Both the position numbers and the translations under genes were made by a program. From NCBI RefSeq assembly GCF_000520995.1, contig NZ_JACA01000014.1:164127-228126 (forward strand): 64,000 bases of DNA. Direction: 5' to 3'. Below the pieces are notes generated by a model that saw only the letters and a list, made by a program, of their open reading frames with translations, did no database searches and was not told the origin of the DNA. This document shows positions 1 through 9,429 of the stretch, piece by piece (the first letter of the stretch is position 1; every line of letters starts with the position of its first letter). Source of the stretch: Aquimarina macrocephali JAMB N27. Lineage in GTDB: Bacteria > Bacteroidota > Bacteroidia > Flavobacteriales > Flavobacteriaceae.

Positions 1-1
1 G

Positions 2-580
2 GAAAAGGAAGGAAACTTAGAACAACCTCAATATGCTCTAGGATTACTTAGATTAATTAGTAAAGATCAGGCGTTGGATTATTATATTGATCAGGCAAAA
101 GATCATTTTATGAAACAAGGACATGCACCCCAATGGTATTATCCGTTAGGAGCGTATAAGCAAGAAATTTCAAAAAATAACTATGAAAAAATGAAAAGCC
201 TCATTAATCAACATGGATGGCCTAAATATTCGACAGTTGGTAAGTTAGCAGCAGATGCTCCTTTGTTGATTATCAATCATCATAAGAGTAATGATGTGAG
301 AAAAGAGTTTTTGTCAAAAATAAAAAATAACTGTTTTGAAGGTGAGGGTAGCTGTATAGAATATGCAAAAATACAGGATAGGATACTGGTAAATGATAAC
401 AAATTACAGTTGTATGGAATGCAATTTAGGTATAATAACAAGAGAAATCTAGAGCCTTTTCCTATTAAAGATCCCGAATATGTAGATCATCGTAGAAAAG
501 CAATAGAATTAGAACCATTAAAATTATATCTGAAACGTAGAATTAATTATGAATGGGATGTAAAACAAAAAAATAAATAA
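2..580 (+). CDS. DUF6624 family protein, C-terminal part (5' end outside window)
   Basis: The frame is open from the first bases of the window, so the true start lies upstream; about 192 residues are visible. A TTG at 74 is possible but the upstream codons look like real protein, so I treat the gene as truncated by the window edge. The C-terminal half has the hallmarks of DUF6624: a HGWP motif, an 'LIINHH' stretch, then a QF motif and PFPIxDPExVDxRR near the end. The family has no established biochemical function. No signal peptide can be judged because the N-terminus is missing. It converges on the LytTR regulator gene. Confidence 0.7.
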   Translation, partial: EKEGNLEQPQYALGLLRLISKDQALDYYIDQAKDHFMKQGHAPQWYYPLGAYKQEISKNNYEKMKSLINQHGWPKYSTVGKLAADAPLLIINHHKSNDVRKEFLSKIKNNCFEGEGSCIEYAKIQDRILVNDNKLQLYGMQFRYNNKRNLEPFPIKDPEYVDHRRKAIELEPLKLYLKRRINYEWDVKQKNK

Positions 581-651
581 TATTGAAGAGCAGTTGCAAA
601 GGATAACATTCTTAAAAAGTAAAGCAGAATATTTTTACCCTTCGGCAATTA

Positions 652-1353
652 CTACTTTAATAACTGGATAATATTTGTTTTATAGATTTTTCCGATAGGG
701 ATAATATGATCGCCGATACCTATTCTGTTTCCTTCAATACTTTTAATATGTTTTGTTGCCACTGCAAATGATTTATGTACCTGTAAAAAATAATCTTTTG
801 GAAGCAATTCTAAGAGATCAGATATTTTCTCCCTAACCGTTATAGTTTCTGTTGTTGTAATTACTTTAGCATAATTTCCCGCTGCTTCAATATACTGGAT
901 AGTATCAATAACTACTTGTGTATATTTTTTGTTACTGTGAAGAAAAATAGTTTTTGCTGAAGTACTATTTCCAGCAATTTCTGTTGGGAGTTGCACTACG
1001 GGTGATGAGCTTACTGCCTTGTTTATTGCTTTTAGAAAACGCTCGAACCCAAAAGGTTTTAGCAGATAATCAGAAATATTAAGCTCATAACCTTCTAGAG
1101 CATATTCTTTATACGCCGTAGTTACAATAACTTTTGGGGAAGAAGGTAACGTTTTTAAGAACTCAAAACCTTTTAATTTTGGCATATTGAGATCCAGAAA
1201 AATTAAATCTACCTTGTTTTTATTTAAATATTCAAATGCTTCTAATGCATCATAGCAATTCTTCATCAATTTCATATTGGGTAATAAATCGCAATACCCT
1301 TTGATAATATCATGAGCTATATGTTCATCATCAATAATTAAGTATTTGATCAT
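652..1353 (-). CDS. LytTR-family response regulator
   Basis: A 233-residue two-domain regulator. Residues 1-120 form a receiver domain with the acidic pair D8/D9, the phospho-acceptor Asp54 in 'LIFLDLNMP' and a conserved Lys in 'LLKPF'. Residues 135-233 form a LytTR DNA-binding domain, recognisable by 'YIEAAGNYAKV' and 'FLQVHKSFAV'. The start overlaps the end of the upstream kinase gene by 4 nt, so the two are translationally coupled and should be a cognate pair. LytTR regulators usually bind direct repeats upstream of a few target genes. The divergent phosphatase/ABC-M1 genes are the nearest candidates, but no binding site was identified. Confidence 0.9.
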   Translation of the reverse strand: MIKYLIIDDEHIAHDIIKGYCDLLPNMKLMKNCYDALEAFEYLNKNKVDLIFLDLNMPKLKGFEFLKTLPSSPKVIVTTAYKEYALEGYELNISDYLLKPFGFERFLKAINKAVSSSPVVQLPTEIAGNSTSAKTIFLHSNKKYTQVVIDTIQYIEAAGNYAKVITTTETITVREKISDLLELLPKDYFLQVHKSFAVATKHIKSIEGNRIGIGDHIIPIGKIYKTNIIQLLK

Positions 1354-2549
1354 AATTGATTTAATATTAGTTGCGCTTTATAAACATCTTCTGTTACAGT
1401 ATACGATATAGAATGCTTTTTAGGATAAACGAGTTCAAGTCTTCGCTCCAGATTATTTAAACCAATTCCGGATTGTTCAGTATTTTCTGAAGGATCAAAA
1501 TTATTCTCAACCTCAAAACGTATTTCATTTTCTCTGGCAATCATATCAACATGAACATAAGCATTCTCTCTTAAATTTTCTACACCGTGCTTGAAAGCAT
1601 TTTCTAAAAGTATAATAAAAAGCAAAGGCATCACTTTATATCCTTCATTTTCAATTTGAAGATTAAAATTAACAGATATAGCTTTGTGATAACGCATTTT
1701 ATGCAACTCAATATAATTTTTTAAGTATGCCACTTCTTCTTCTAGTGTAACCACATCTTTTTGTCCATCATAAATACTATAACGCATCATATCAGAAAGC
1801 TTAAGAATCAATTCTTTTGCTTTCTTCGAATCTTTATCTACCCAACCGTATAAATTATTAAGCATATTAAAAAAGAAATGAGGATTTACCTGGCTTTTTA
1901 AATGCAATAATTCGGTTTTTGCTTTTTCATTTTTTAATGTTAAAATTGATTTTATTTGTTTGAAAATCCAACGGGTTGCTAGAAAGAAAACCAACGGAAA
2001 ATAAATAAAAACGATAATAATCAATGCGTCATTATTCTCATATTCATCAAACATTATCAAAGTCCTTCCTCCACCTATTACAAAAGACCAAAAGATTAGT
2101 TTTTGTATCACTGATTTGGAAATAGTGGGAGCTCCCTTTTTCTGGAGGTAGTAATTTCTGATAAGTACAGCGCTAAAGACTAAAATATAAATAAACAATA
2201 AGACAAAAACAGAAGTAAACTCTGGATGATTAGGTTCAGATTCAAATATTCCGATAAAACATATTAACCCCGTTAAAGTCGTGGTGATTCTAATCTCATT
2301 TTTTGTCCATAATCGAGAAGAATTTCTTTTCTTTTTTCTATTGAATAACCAGAAAATCAGTAAATATCCAATACAACTAACTGCCAAAAAAACAAATAAA
2401 GTACCTGTAAGTTCGATACCCGAAGCCATACAAATTACTCCACTAAGCCATAAAAAAGTAGAAATCCCCAGAGAGATTATCAATCGCATATTTTTTTTTA
2501 ATAGTAACATCATATATCCAAAACTAGGGTAATAAAATGGTACATCCAA
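1350..2549 (-). CDS. LytS-like sensor histidine kinase (His_kinase family)
   Basis: A 399-residue membrane sensor kinase. The N-terminal ~195 residues carry about six hydrophobic segments (roughly 22-42, 50-70, 88-101, 112-130, 150-165, 176-193) with no periplasmic domain of note. The cytoplasmic part has the His_kinase signature 'QVNPHFFFNMLNNL' with phospho-acceptor His224, then the ATP-binding region with 'LLENAFKHG' (N-box) and 'GIGLNNLERRL' (G-box). It lies first in a two-gene operon with the LytTR regulator. The ligand is not evident. The start was taken where a hydrophobic N-terminus follows within about 20 residues; a later Met is also possible. Confidence 0.88.
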   Translation of the reverse strand: MDVPFYYPSFGYMMLLLKKNMRLIISLGISTFLWLSGVICMASGIELTGTLFVFLAVSCIGYLLIFWLFNRKKKRNSSRLWTKNEIRITTTLTGLICFIGIFESEPNHPEFTSVFVLLFIYILVFSAVLIRNYYLQKKGAPTISKSVIQKLIFWSFVIGGGRTLIMFDEYENNDALIIIVFIYFPLVFFLATRWIFKQIKSILTLKNEKAKTELLHLKSQVNPHFFFNMLNNLYGWVDKDSKKAKELILKLSDMMRYSIYDGQKDVVTLEEEVAYLKNYIELHKMRYHKAISVNFNLQIENEGYKVMPLLFIILLENAFKHGVENLRENAYVHVDMIARENEIRFEVENNFDPSENTEQSGIGLNNLERRLELVYPKKHSISYTVTEDVYKAQLILNQL

Positions 2550-2764
2550 AGAAGTTGATAAACATACTCTATACAGGTTTCAACTTCTAGAAAAGTGTGA
2601 TCAAGTCACTTTATACTCACCAAAAGCCTTTGTGTCCCTTACCAAACCATACTTATCACATTTATCATAATATCACTAGGCTTGGCTATTATGTTTGGTC
2701 AAAATAATTCAATCAAAAGGAACAGTCATACAAATACTAACCATTCTAAACCATATCACATACT

Positions 2765-4684
2765 ATGAAAACACATGTATTTAATTTTGTTTATTCTTTT
2801 ATAACTCTATTAATTTTTAGCACGGCCACCTTGGCTCAAGAACAAATCACCAGTGACAAAATTGTAACCAGTATCATAGGAAACTGGGATGGCAATATCG
2901 TTATCAATGAAAATAAATCAGTAGGTATTATCTGGCGTTTTGAGAGGTCAGATCAAGGTAAACTAATCGGTTTTATGGGGCCAGCTTCTAAAGGAGTAGC
3001 GACATTACCAATGCAGAATATTGTTGTTACCGATACAGCACTCGATTTTGTTATTCATTCAGAAGGTAGCTATTCTGGTCAAATTTCAGAAAAAGAAATT
3101 ACAGGCACCTGGAGTTCTAAAAGCGGAAAACAACTTACTCTAAATATGGTTCGAGAATTGACTAAGGAACAGATTAAGAAACGATTCAATACAACCAAAA
3201 CAGGCAAAAACTCCAGTGATATTCATCAAAATATTAAGTTGGGCGATGTAGAAGCCGTTAAAGCTTTTTTAGATAAAGGCAATGATATCAATAAAAGCTA
3301 TGATAAAGGATACACTTTGCTTTTATATGCTATAAAAAACGATAGAACTCATGAAGTAACTAAATATTTATTGAATAGTGGTGCAGATCCAAATTTAGTT
3401 TCTGATGGTATAACACCATTAATGTATGCGGTTGCATATAGAAACTACACAATTATTAAAGAACTTATCGATCATAAAGCAGAAATCAATTATGTGAGTA
3501 GTAAAAAACAAACTGCATTGGTATTTGCTATTAAAAGTAGAGATAAAAAAGCACTTCAAATACTAATAAATTATGATGCGGATCCTTATTTAAATATCCA
3601 TGATGAGTATACGGCTATTGATTTAGCAAAAGAAGATAACATCAGAGATATTTTAGAAGTATTGAAAGTGCCTTATAAAGAACCTTCTGATGGTCCTTAC
3701 GTAACCGAATCTGAAACAGAACGTATTGCTGTTTGGGTAAGTGAAGGAAAAAAACATATCAAAAAATTCAGCAACAAAACTCCTCAAGCAATTGAATACA
3801 ATGGGATGAAAGCTACTTTATGGGGAGGCAATCCTGCTGAAGTAGAAATGCTGGAGTATAATGGAGAATTCAAAATTGCCGCTATCAGCGATATTCATGG
3901 ACAATACAATGTATTTATCCAATTATTACAACATAATGGCATTATCAATGAGGATAAGAAATGGAACTTTGGTAATGGTCATTTTGTAGTTACCGGTGAT
4001 ATTTTTGATCGGGGATCTCATGTAACCGAAGTATTATGGTTTTTATATGATTTAGAAAAACAAGCAGAAAAAAGTGGAGGGAAATTGCATGTATTACTAG
4101 GGAATCATGATGTAATGGTTCTTAATGGTAATCTACGCTCTGTACACCCTAAATATAAAGACATCGCAAATATATTAGACAAACCTTTAGAATCTCTTTT
4201 TGCTAAAGGTAGTGTTCTGGGAGATTGGTTGCGAACTCGATCAGTTTTGGTCAAAATAAATAACCTTCTATTTACCCATGGTGGATTTCATCCTGATCTT
4301 GTATCAAAAGGGTTATCAATAGACCAAATCAATAAAGAATTTAAACAACAGCTGGTAGTTAGTGAATTGCCCGAAGCACGTAATGATCTTGGTACTTATC
4401 TACATAGAAATAATGGCCCAATCTATTATAGAGGGTATTTTCAGGGAGAACTGGCAACCGCAAAACAAATTGATCAATTACTAAAACATTTTAAGGTAGA
4501 ACATATAATCGTTGGTCATACTACACATAGACAAATTGAAACACGTTACCAGGGAAAAGTAATTGTTATTGATGCAAATATGAAAAGCGGAAAGACGGGT
4601 GAAATTCTATTGTGGCAATCAGGTGAATTTGCTCGTGGAACTCTTTCTGGTCAAAAACTCCCTATGCTACCCGAAGAAAATTAA
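2765..4684 (+). CDS. Secreted ankyrin-repeat / PPP-type metallophosphatase fusion
   Basis: A 639-residue protein with a signal peptide (cleavage near 'ATLAQ'), so probably periplasmic. A beta-rich N-terminal domain (about 30-130) of the kind found in secreted Bacteroidota hydrolases comes first. Ankyrin repeats follow (about 150-300; 'GYTLLLYAIKN', 'GITPLMYAV', 'KQTALVFAI'). A calcineurin-like phosphatase domain follows from about residue 370: D376-x-H378 in 'ISDIHGQ', D412 in 'GDIFDRG', N447-H448-D449 in 'GNHD', then 'FTHGGFHP' and 'VGHTTH'. That arrangement resembles the Shewanella-like PPP phosphatases. Substrate unknown; the ankyrin part may bind a protein partner. It is divergent from the LytTR pair and 64 nt upstream of the ABC ATPase gene. 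Confidence 0.85.
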   Translation: MKTHVFNFVYSFITLLIFSTATLAQEQITSDKIVTSIIGNWDGNIVINENKSVGIIWRFERSDQGKLIGFMGPASKGVATLPMQNIVVTDTALDFVIHSEGSYSGQISEKEITGTWSSKSGKQLTLNMVRELTKEQIKKRFNTTKTGKNSSDIHQNIKLGDVEAVKAFLDKGNDINKSYDKGYTLLLYAIKNDRTHEVTKYLLNSGADPNLVSDGITPLMYAVAYRNYTIIKELIDHKAEINYVSSKKQTALVFAIKSRDKKALQILINYDADPYLNIHDEYTAIDLAKEDNIRDILEVLKVPYKEPSDGPYVTESETERIAVWVSEGKKHIKKFSNKTPQAIEYNGMKATLWGGNPAEVEMLEYNGEFKIAAISDIHGQYNVFIQLLQHNGIINEDKKWNFGNGHFVVTGDIFDRGSHVTEVLWFLYDLEKQAEKSGGKLHVLLGNHDVMVLNGNLRSVHPKYKDIANILDKPLESLFAKGSVLGDWLRTRSVLVKINNLLFTHGGFHPDLVSKGLSIDQINKEFKQQLVVSELPEARNDLGTYLHRNNGPIYYRGYFQGELATAKQIDQLLKHFKVEHIIVGHTTHRQIETRYQGKVIVIDANMKSGKTGEILLWQSGEFARGTLSGQKLPMLPEEN

Positions 4685-4748
4685 TAACTCAAATCATAAC
4701 AAGTACTGTATATCTCATTTTACAATTTCAATCAAAAAACGAACAATT

Positions 4749-5648
4749 ATGGAATTAGTCATTAAAAACTTAACAAAGACATATAAAAACGGAGTGAAGG
4801 CGATTAACAATCTAAATCTTGAAATAGGAACAGGAATGTTTGGATTATTAGGACCTAACGGAGCTGGAAAATCTACACTAATGCGAACTATTGCTACGCT
4901 TCAGGAAGCAGATGAAGGTACAATCACATTTGGAGACCTGGATGTCTTAACTCAAAAAAATGAAGTACGAAAAATTTTGGGATACTTACCACAAGAGTTT
5001 GGAGTATATCCTAAAGTATCTGCAGAAGTATTATTGAATCATTTGGCGGTACTTAAAGGATTGACAAATACTAAAGAAAGAAAAGAAGTTGTTAAGGCCC
5101 TTTTACATAAAACAAATCTGTACGATCACAGGAAAAAAAATATGGGAGGTTATTCTGGCGGAATGAAGCAACGTTTTGGTATAGCACAAGCGCTACTTTC
5201 TAATCCAGAACTCATTATCGTAGACGAACCAACCGCCGGTCTAGATCCTGCAGAACGAAACCGATTCTATAATTTGCTAAGTGAACTTGGTGAAAATACT
5301 GTAGTCATCCTTTCTACCCATATTGTTGATGATGTTAAAGAATTGTGTACCAATATGGCTATTGTTAATCGGGGAGAAGTACTTCTGAAAGGAAATCCGG
5401 TTAAAGCTATCGAGCAATTGAAAGATAAGGTATATAAAAAAACAATTAAGAAAAATGAATTAGAGCACTATAAACAACATCATGTGGTGATCGCAGAAAA
5501 ATTCCTACTTGGTAAGCCTGTCATTCATGTTCTTAGTGAAAACGATCCGGGAGATGGATTTATACCGATTCAGGCAGATTTAGAAGATGTGTATTTCTCA
5601 CAAATTTTTGGTAGAGATCAACATCAGAATGCATTGCCATTACTCTAA
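4749..5648 (+). CDS. ABC transporter ATP-binding protein
   Basis: A 299-residue ATPase that drives a membrane transporter. Walker A is 'GPNGAGKST', the signature is 'YSGGMKQ', and Walker B is 'LIIVDEPTAGLD' followed by the switch His in 'STHIVDD'. I chose the ATG at 4749, because the 50 residues in frame before it overlap the upstream phosphatase gene and do not resemble an ABC N-terminus, whereas 'MELVIKNLTKTY' does. The last ~80 residues form the usual accessory tail of ABC-2 type ATPases. It is followed 47 nt later by its likely permease, which is fused to an M1 peptidase. Confidence 0.92.
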   Translation: MELVIKNLTKTYKNGVKAINNLNLEIGTGMFGLLGPNGAGKSTLMRTIATLQEADEGTITFGDLDVLTQKNEVRKILGYLPQEFGVYPKVSAEVLLNHLAVLKGLTNTKERKEVVKALLHKTNLYDHRKKNMGGYSGGMKQRFGIAQALLSNPELIIVDEPTAGLDPAERNRFYNLLSELGENTVVILSTHIVDDVKELCTNMAIVNRGEVLLKGNPVKAIEQLKDKVYKKTIKKNELEHYKQHHVVIAEKFLLGKPVIHVLSENDPGDGFIPIQADLEDVYFSQIFGRDQHQNALPLL

Positions 5649-5695
5649 ACAGGTCTAACTAATATTTTCATTTCAATCTAATCTCAACTAATATT

Positions 5696-8600
5696 ATGTG
5701 GTACGAAATACTAAAATTCGAAATTAAGTACAGAGCCAAACGCCCTGATACCTATATATACTTTGCAATTGTATTTTTATTTTCTATAGTAGCGGCAGAT
5801 GTTCTTATGGATAGAAACTCTGGCGCCTTAGGAACAAATTCTCCTCAGGATATAGCTAGAATAATGGCAATTGTTTCTGCTTTTTTTACTATGATTACTT
5901 CTATGATCATGGGAGTAGCTGCTTTAAGAGATTTTGATCATAATATGGAATCTCTAATGTTTATAAATCCCATTAAAAAAAGGGATTATCTAATTGGACG
6001 TTTTATAGGATCATTCATCATATTACTTTTTATTTTCTGTGGCTTGCTTTTTGGGCTTATGCTAGGTGAATTTATGCCGTGGCGTGATGCAGACGTTATG
6101 TTACCTTTTAATTTCTGGCATTACTTACAACCTTTCCTGTATCTGGTTATACCCAATATATTTTTTTGCGGGGCAGTTTTCTATGTGGGAGGTGCTTTAA
6201 GCCGAAAATTAATGTTTGTATACATTCAGGGAGTGTTTTTACTAATGGCATATATAGTAACCCTTACATTATTAAAGAACCCGGATAATCGTTTTTTTGC
6301 TGCTCTACTGGACCCCTTTTCTTTTCAAACTATTAGTGTATTAACTCAATTCTGGACCAAAGCAGAACGAGGTATATTAATGCTTCCTATAGAAGGAGTA
6401 CTACTATACAACAGGTTGTTATGGATAGGAGTAGGGATAATTACATTGATAATAGGGTATTATAAGTTTAATTTCAATTTGGTTAGAGGCAAAGCCTCAA
6501 AAAAGAAACTAATAGCTATTTCCGAAGAAGAAAACAAGTCTACTGTACACCATTTGGATAGTCAAGTTCCAAAGGCTAATTTATATTTTGATATTAAAGC
6601 TACTATTTTTCAATTCTGGAAGCACGTCTTATTTAATTTCAAATCAATTCTTAAAGAAACTTCATTCTGGGCCATTGTTCTTTGTGGGATGAGTATCATA
6701 TTTATCAACTCTATCAGTTTAGATACCTCTTATGGTGTTAATAGTTATCCTGCTACATATATTATAGTAGAAGAGCTTCAGGAGATGTCTATCTATTTCT
6801 TCTTAATGATTCTTTTGTTTTATTCTGGCGAACTTGTATGGAAAGAAAGAGATACAAAATTGAATGGTATCTACGATGCCATACCCATGTCTGATTTCAT
6901 CAATTTGGCAGGTAAGTTTGTTGGGCTTATACTTATATATATAGTATTAATGTCAACTTTAATATTGGCAGGAGTAATTTTCCAAACATTAAGTGGGTAT
7001 TACCACTATGAATTGGATGTATATTTCTATGGTTTTTTTATTGAAATCTTTCCATTTCTTATCCTTTTAACATTTATTTCCTTTTTTTTCCAGGTTCTGA
7101 CGAATCATAAATTCTTAGGCCATATTATGGTTGTAATCTTCTTCTTTGTTGCATTTATTTTGCTAGAAGTATTAGAGTTAGATCATGGATTATACACTTT
7201 TGGTGGAGGAGATTTAGGAACATATTCAGATATGAATGGTTATGGGCATTTTCTATGGCCATACATGAGTTTCAAAATATATTGGATTTTGTTTTCTATT
7301 ATTCTATTTATCATTACCACTATATTTTCTGTAAGAGGTACAGAAACACATATAAAAAAGCGTTGGAAACTAAGTAAACAACGATTGACCAAGCCTTTGA
7401 TAAAGCTAGGTACTGTTACTATCTTAATCTTTATATCATTAGGTAGCTATATTTTTTACAATACTAACATTCTTAATGAATATTCATTTCCGAAGGAAGA
7501 GAGTACGTATAGAGCAAATTATGAGAAAAAACTCAAACATTTTGAGTATTTGCCACAACCAAAAATTGTAGATGTAAACTTAAAAGTAGATCTTTTTCCA
7601 TATGATAGAGACTATTCGGTCGAAGGGTACTATGTGCTAACGAATACGCATAATATAGCTATTAATGAGGTTCATATTCAAAAATTACCAAATTATCAGG
7701 TAGCAATTGAATATATCAAATTTGAAAATGGAGCTACAGTAAATAATGATAATGAAGAGTATAGTTATTATGTCTATAGATTAAATACAGCTCTGAAACC
7801 GGGAGATTCTGTTAAAATGGAGTTTAAGCAAACATTTACCACAAATGGTTTTGTTGAAAAATCAAATACCAAAATTGTTTATAATGGAACGTTCTTCGAT
7901 AATTTCCATTTTCCAACACTAGGATACAATAGAAACCTCGAATTACATGATGATAATGAGCGTGAGGAGTATGATTTGAAACCTAGAAATAGAAGAGCCA
8001 AAATAAATGATCCGCAAGCAATTAAACAAGGTAGATCAAAAGGAGATGGAGAAGAAATTAATTTTGAAATGATTATAGGTACTGATAGTAGTCAAATCGC
8101 TATTGCTCCTGGTTATTTACAAAAGAAATGGAAAGAAGGCAATCGTAACTATTATCATTATAAGATGGATAAACCCATGTCTAATTTCTATTCTATTGTT
8201 TCAGCAAAGTATGAAGTGTTGAAGGATAAGTGGGTGCCTATACATGATAGCCTGGGTAGTTCTGTTGACTTAGAAATTTATTATCACAAAGGGCATGAAT
8301 ATAATCTAGATAGAATGATGAAAGGAATGAAAACGTCTTTTGATTATTTTAGTACCCATTTCGGGCCTTATCAATACAAGCAAATGCGAATATTAGAGTT
8401 TCCTCGATATCAGACTTTTGCTCAATCATTTCCAAATACAGTACCCTTTTCTGAAGGTATAGGGTTCCTGATGGATATTGATGATGAACATGATGTAGAC
8501 ATGGCTTTCTATATAACTGCTCACGAGCTGGCACACCAATGGTGGGGGCACCAGGTAAATCCTGCCTCTGTACAGGGTAGAGGAATGATTTCTGAAGCTT

Positions 8601-9328
8601 TGGCTCAATACTCTGCCATCATGGTGCTTAAAGAAGCATATCCCGAAGAAAAAGTACGGCAGTTTATTAAAACACAAATGAATCGTTACCTAACAGGAAG
8701 AGCTGGGGGACAAATAGGTGAGATGCCTCTGTCATTGGTAGAATCTGGACAAAAATACATACATTATGGCAAAGGACTAGTGAACCTTTACGCCTTACAG
8801 GACTATATTGGAGAAAAGATGGTTAACCTTGCTTTAAAACGATTTATCAGAGACTGGAATAGTTATGATGGCCTGTTAAAGACAAAGACAGAAAGATATC
8901 CTACTACAATAGATTTATTAGGTTATTTTAGGGAAGTTACACCTGATAATCTACAGTATATTATTACTGATTTATTTGAAACAGTGACATTATATGAAAA
9001 TAAGGCTACCAAAGGAGTGTATGAAGAGCTTTCTAAAAATACATTTAAAGTAAATCTGGTATTAGACGTTACAAAATATCGTATTGATAGTGCAGGAATA
9101 GAAAAATCAGTACCTGTACAGGATTGGATTGATATTGGCGTATATGGAGAAGGACCTGATGGAGGAGAAGAGTTAATTTATTTAGAGAAACACAAAATTA
9201 CCGATCAGGTAATGCAATTAGAAATTATTGTGGATCAAAAACCGATCAAAGCAGGTATTGACCCGCTAAATAAACTAATCGATAGAAAAATTGAAGACAA
9301 TCTGCAAACACTTATCAATAGTAAGTAA
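5696..9328 (+). CDS. ABC permease fused to M1-family aminopeptidase domain
   Basis: A 1210-residue fusion. The first ~590 residues are a tandem ABC-2-type permease with two blocks of about six membrane segments (about 20-260 and 320-590) joined by a charged linker. From about residue 600 to the end lies an extracytoplasmic gluzincin domain of the M1 type: H943-E944-L-A-H947 in 'AHELAHQWWGH' and Glu967 in 'SEALAQYS'. The spacing from the HEXXH to this Glu is 19 residues rather than the classical 18, and there is no GxMEN exopeptidase motif. The fusion is widespread in Flavobacteriia, but its substrate is not known to me. An ABC unit that both moves and cleaves or senses peptides is an inference. 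Confidence 0.88.
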   Translation: MWYEILKFEIKYRAKRPDTYIYFAIVFLFSIVAADVLMDRNSGALGTNSPQDIARIMAIVSAFFTMITSMIMGVAALRDFDHNMESLMFINPIKKRDYLIGRFIGSFIILLFIFCGLLFGLMLGEFMPWRDADVMLPFNFWHYLQPFLYLVIPNIFFCGAVFYVGGALSRKLMFVYIQGVFLLMAYIVTLTLLKNPDNRFFAALLDPFSFQTISVLTQFWTKAERGILMLPIEGVLLYNRLLWIGVGIITLIIGYYKFNFNLVRGKASKKKLIAISEEENKSTVHHLDSQVPKANLYFDIKATIFQFWKHVLFNFKSILKETSFWAIVLCGMSIIFINSISLDTSYGVNSYPATYIIVEELQEMSIYFFLMILLFYSGELVWKERDTKLNGIYDAIPMSDFINLAGKFVGLILIYIVLMSTLILAGVIFQTLSGYYHYELDVYFYGFFIEIFPFLILLTFISFFFQVLTNHKFLGHIMVVIFFFVAFILLEVLELDHGLYTFGGGDLGTYSDMNGYGHFLWPYMSFKIYWILFSIILFIITTIFSVRGTETHIKKRWKLSKQRLTKPLIKLGTVTILIFISLGSYIFYNTNILNEYSFPKEESTYRANYEKKLKHFEYLPQPKIVDVNLKVDLFPYDRDYSVEGYYVLTNTHNIAINEVHIQKLPNYQVAIEYIKFENGATVNNDNEEYSYYVYRLNTALKPGDSVKMEFKQTFTTNGFVEKSNTKIVYNGTFFDNFHFPTLGYNRNLELHDDNEREEYDLKPRNRRAKINDPQAIKQGRSKGDGEEINFEMIIGTDSSQIAIAPGYLQKKWKEGNRNYYHYKMDKPMSNFYSIVSAKYEVLKDKWVPIHDSLGSSVDLEIYYHKGHEYNLDRMMKGMKTSFDYFSTHFGPYQYKQMRILEFPRYQTFAQSFPNTVPFSEGIGFLMDIDDEHDVDMAFYITAHELAHQWWGHQVNPASVQGRGMISEALAQYSAIMVLKEAYPEEKVRQFIKTQMNRYLTGRAGGQIGEMPLSLVESGQKYIHYGKGLVNLYALQDYIGEKMVNLALKRFIRDWNSYDGLLKTKTERYPTTIDLLGYFREVTPDNLQYIITDLFETVTLYENKATKGVYEELSKNTFKVNLVLDVTKYRIDSAGIEKSVPVQDWIDIGVYGEGPDGGEELIYLEKHKITDQVMQLEIIVDQKPIKAGIDPLNKLIDRKIEDNLQTLINSK

Positions 9329-9368
9329 CAAGGTAGCTTCATAATCAAGCCAATTACTATTAATTAAA

Positions 9369-9409
9369 ACCAATCTCTACAACTATATGATTGTAGAGAT
9401 TGGTCTTTT
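9369..9409. terminator. Bidirectional rho-independent terminator
   Basis: A perfect 14-bp inverted repeat (9369-9382 and 9391-9404, arm 'accaatctctacaa', 8-nt loop) followed by a T-run on the plus strand and preceded by an A-rich stretch. It lies between the convergent ABC/M1 gene and the zinc protease gene and can serve both. Confidence 0.85.
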
Positions 9410-9429
9410 TAGAATTTCATACTAGTGAA

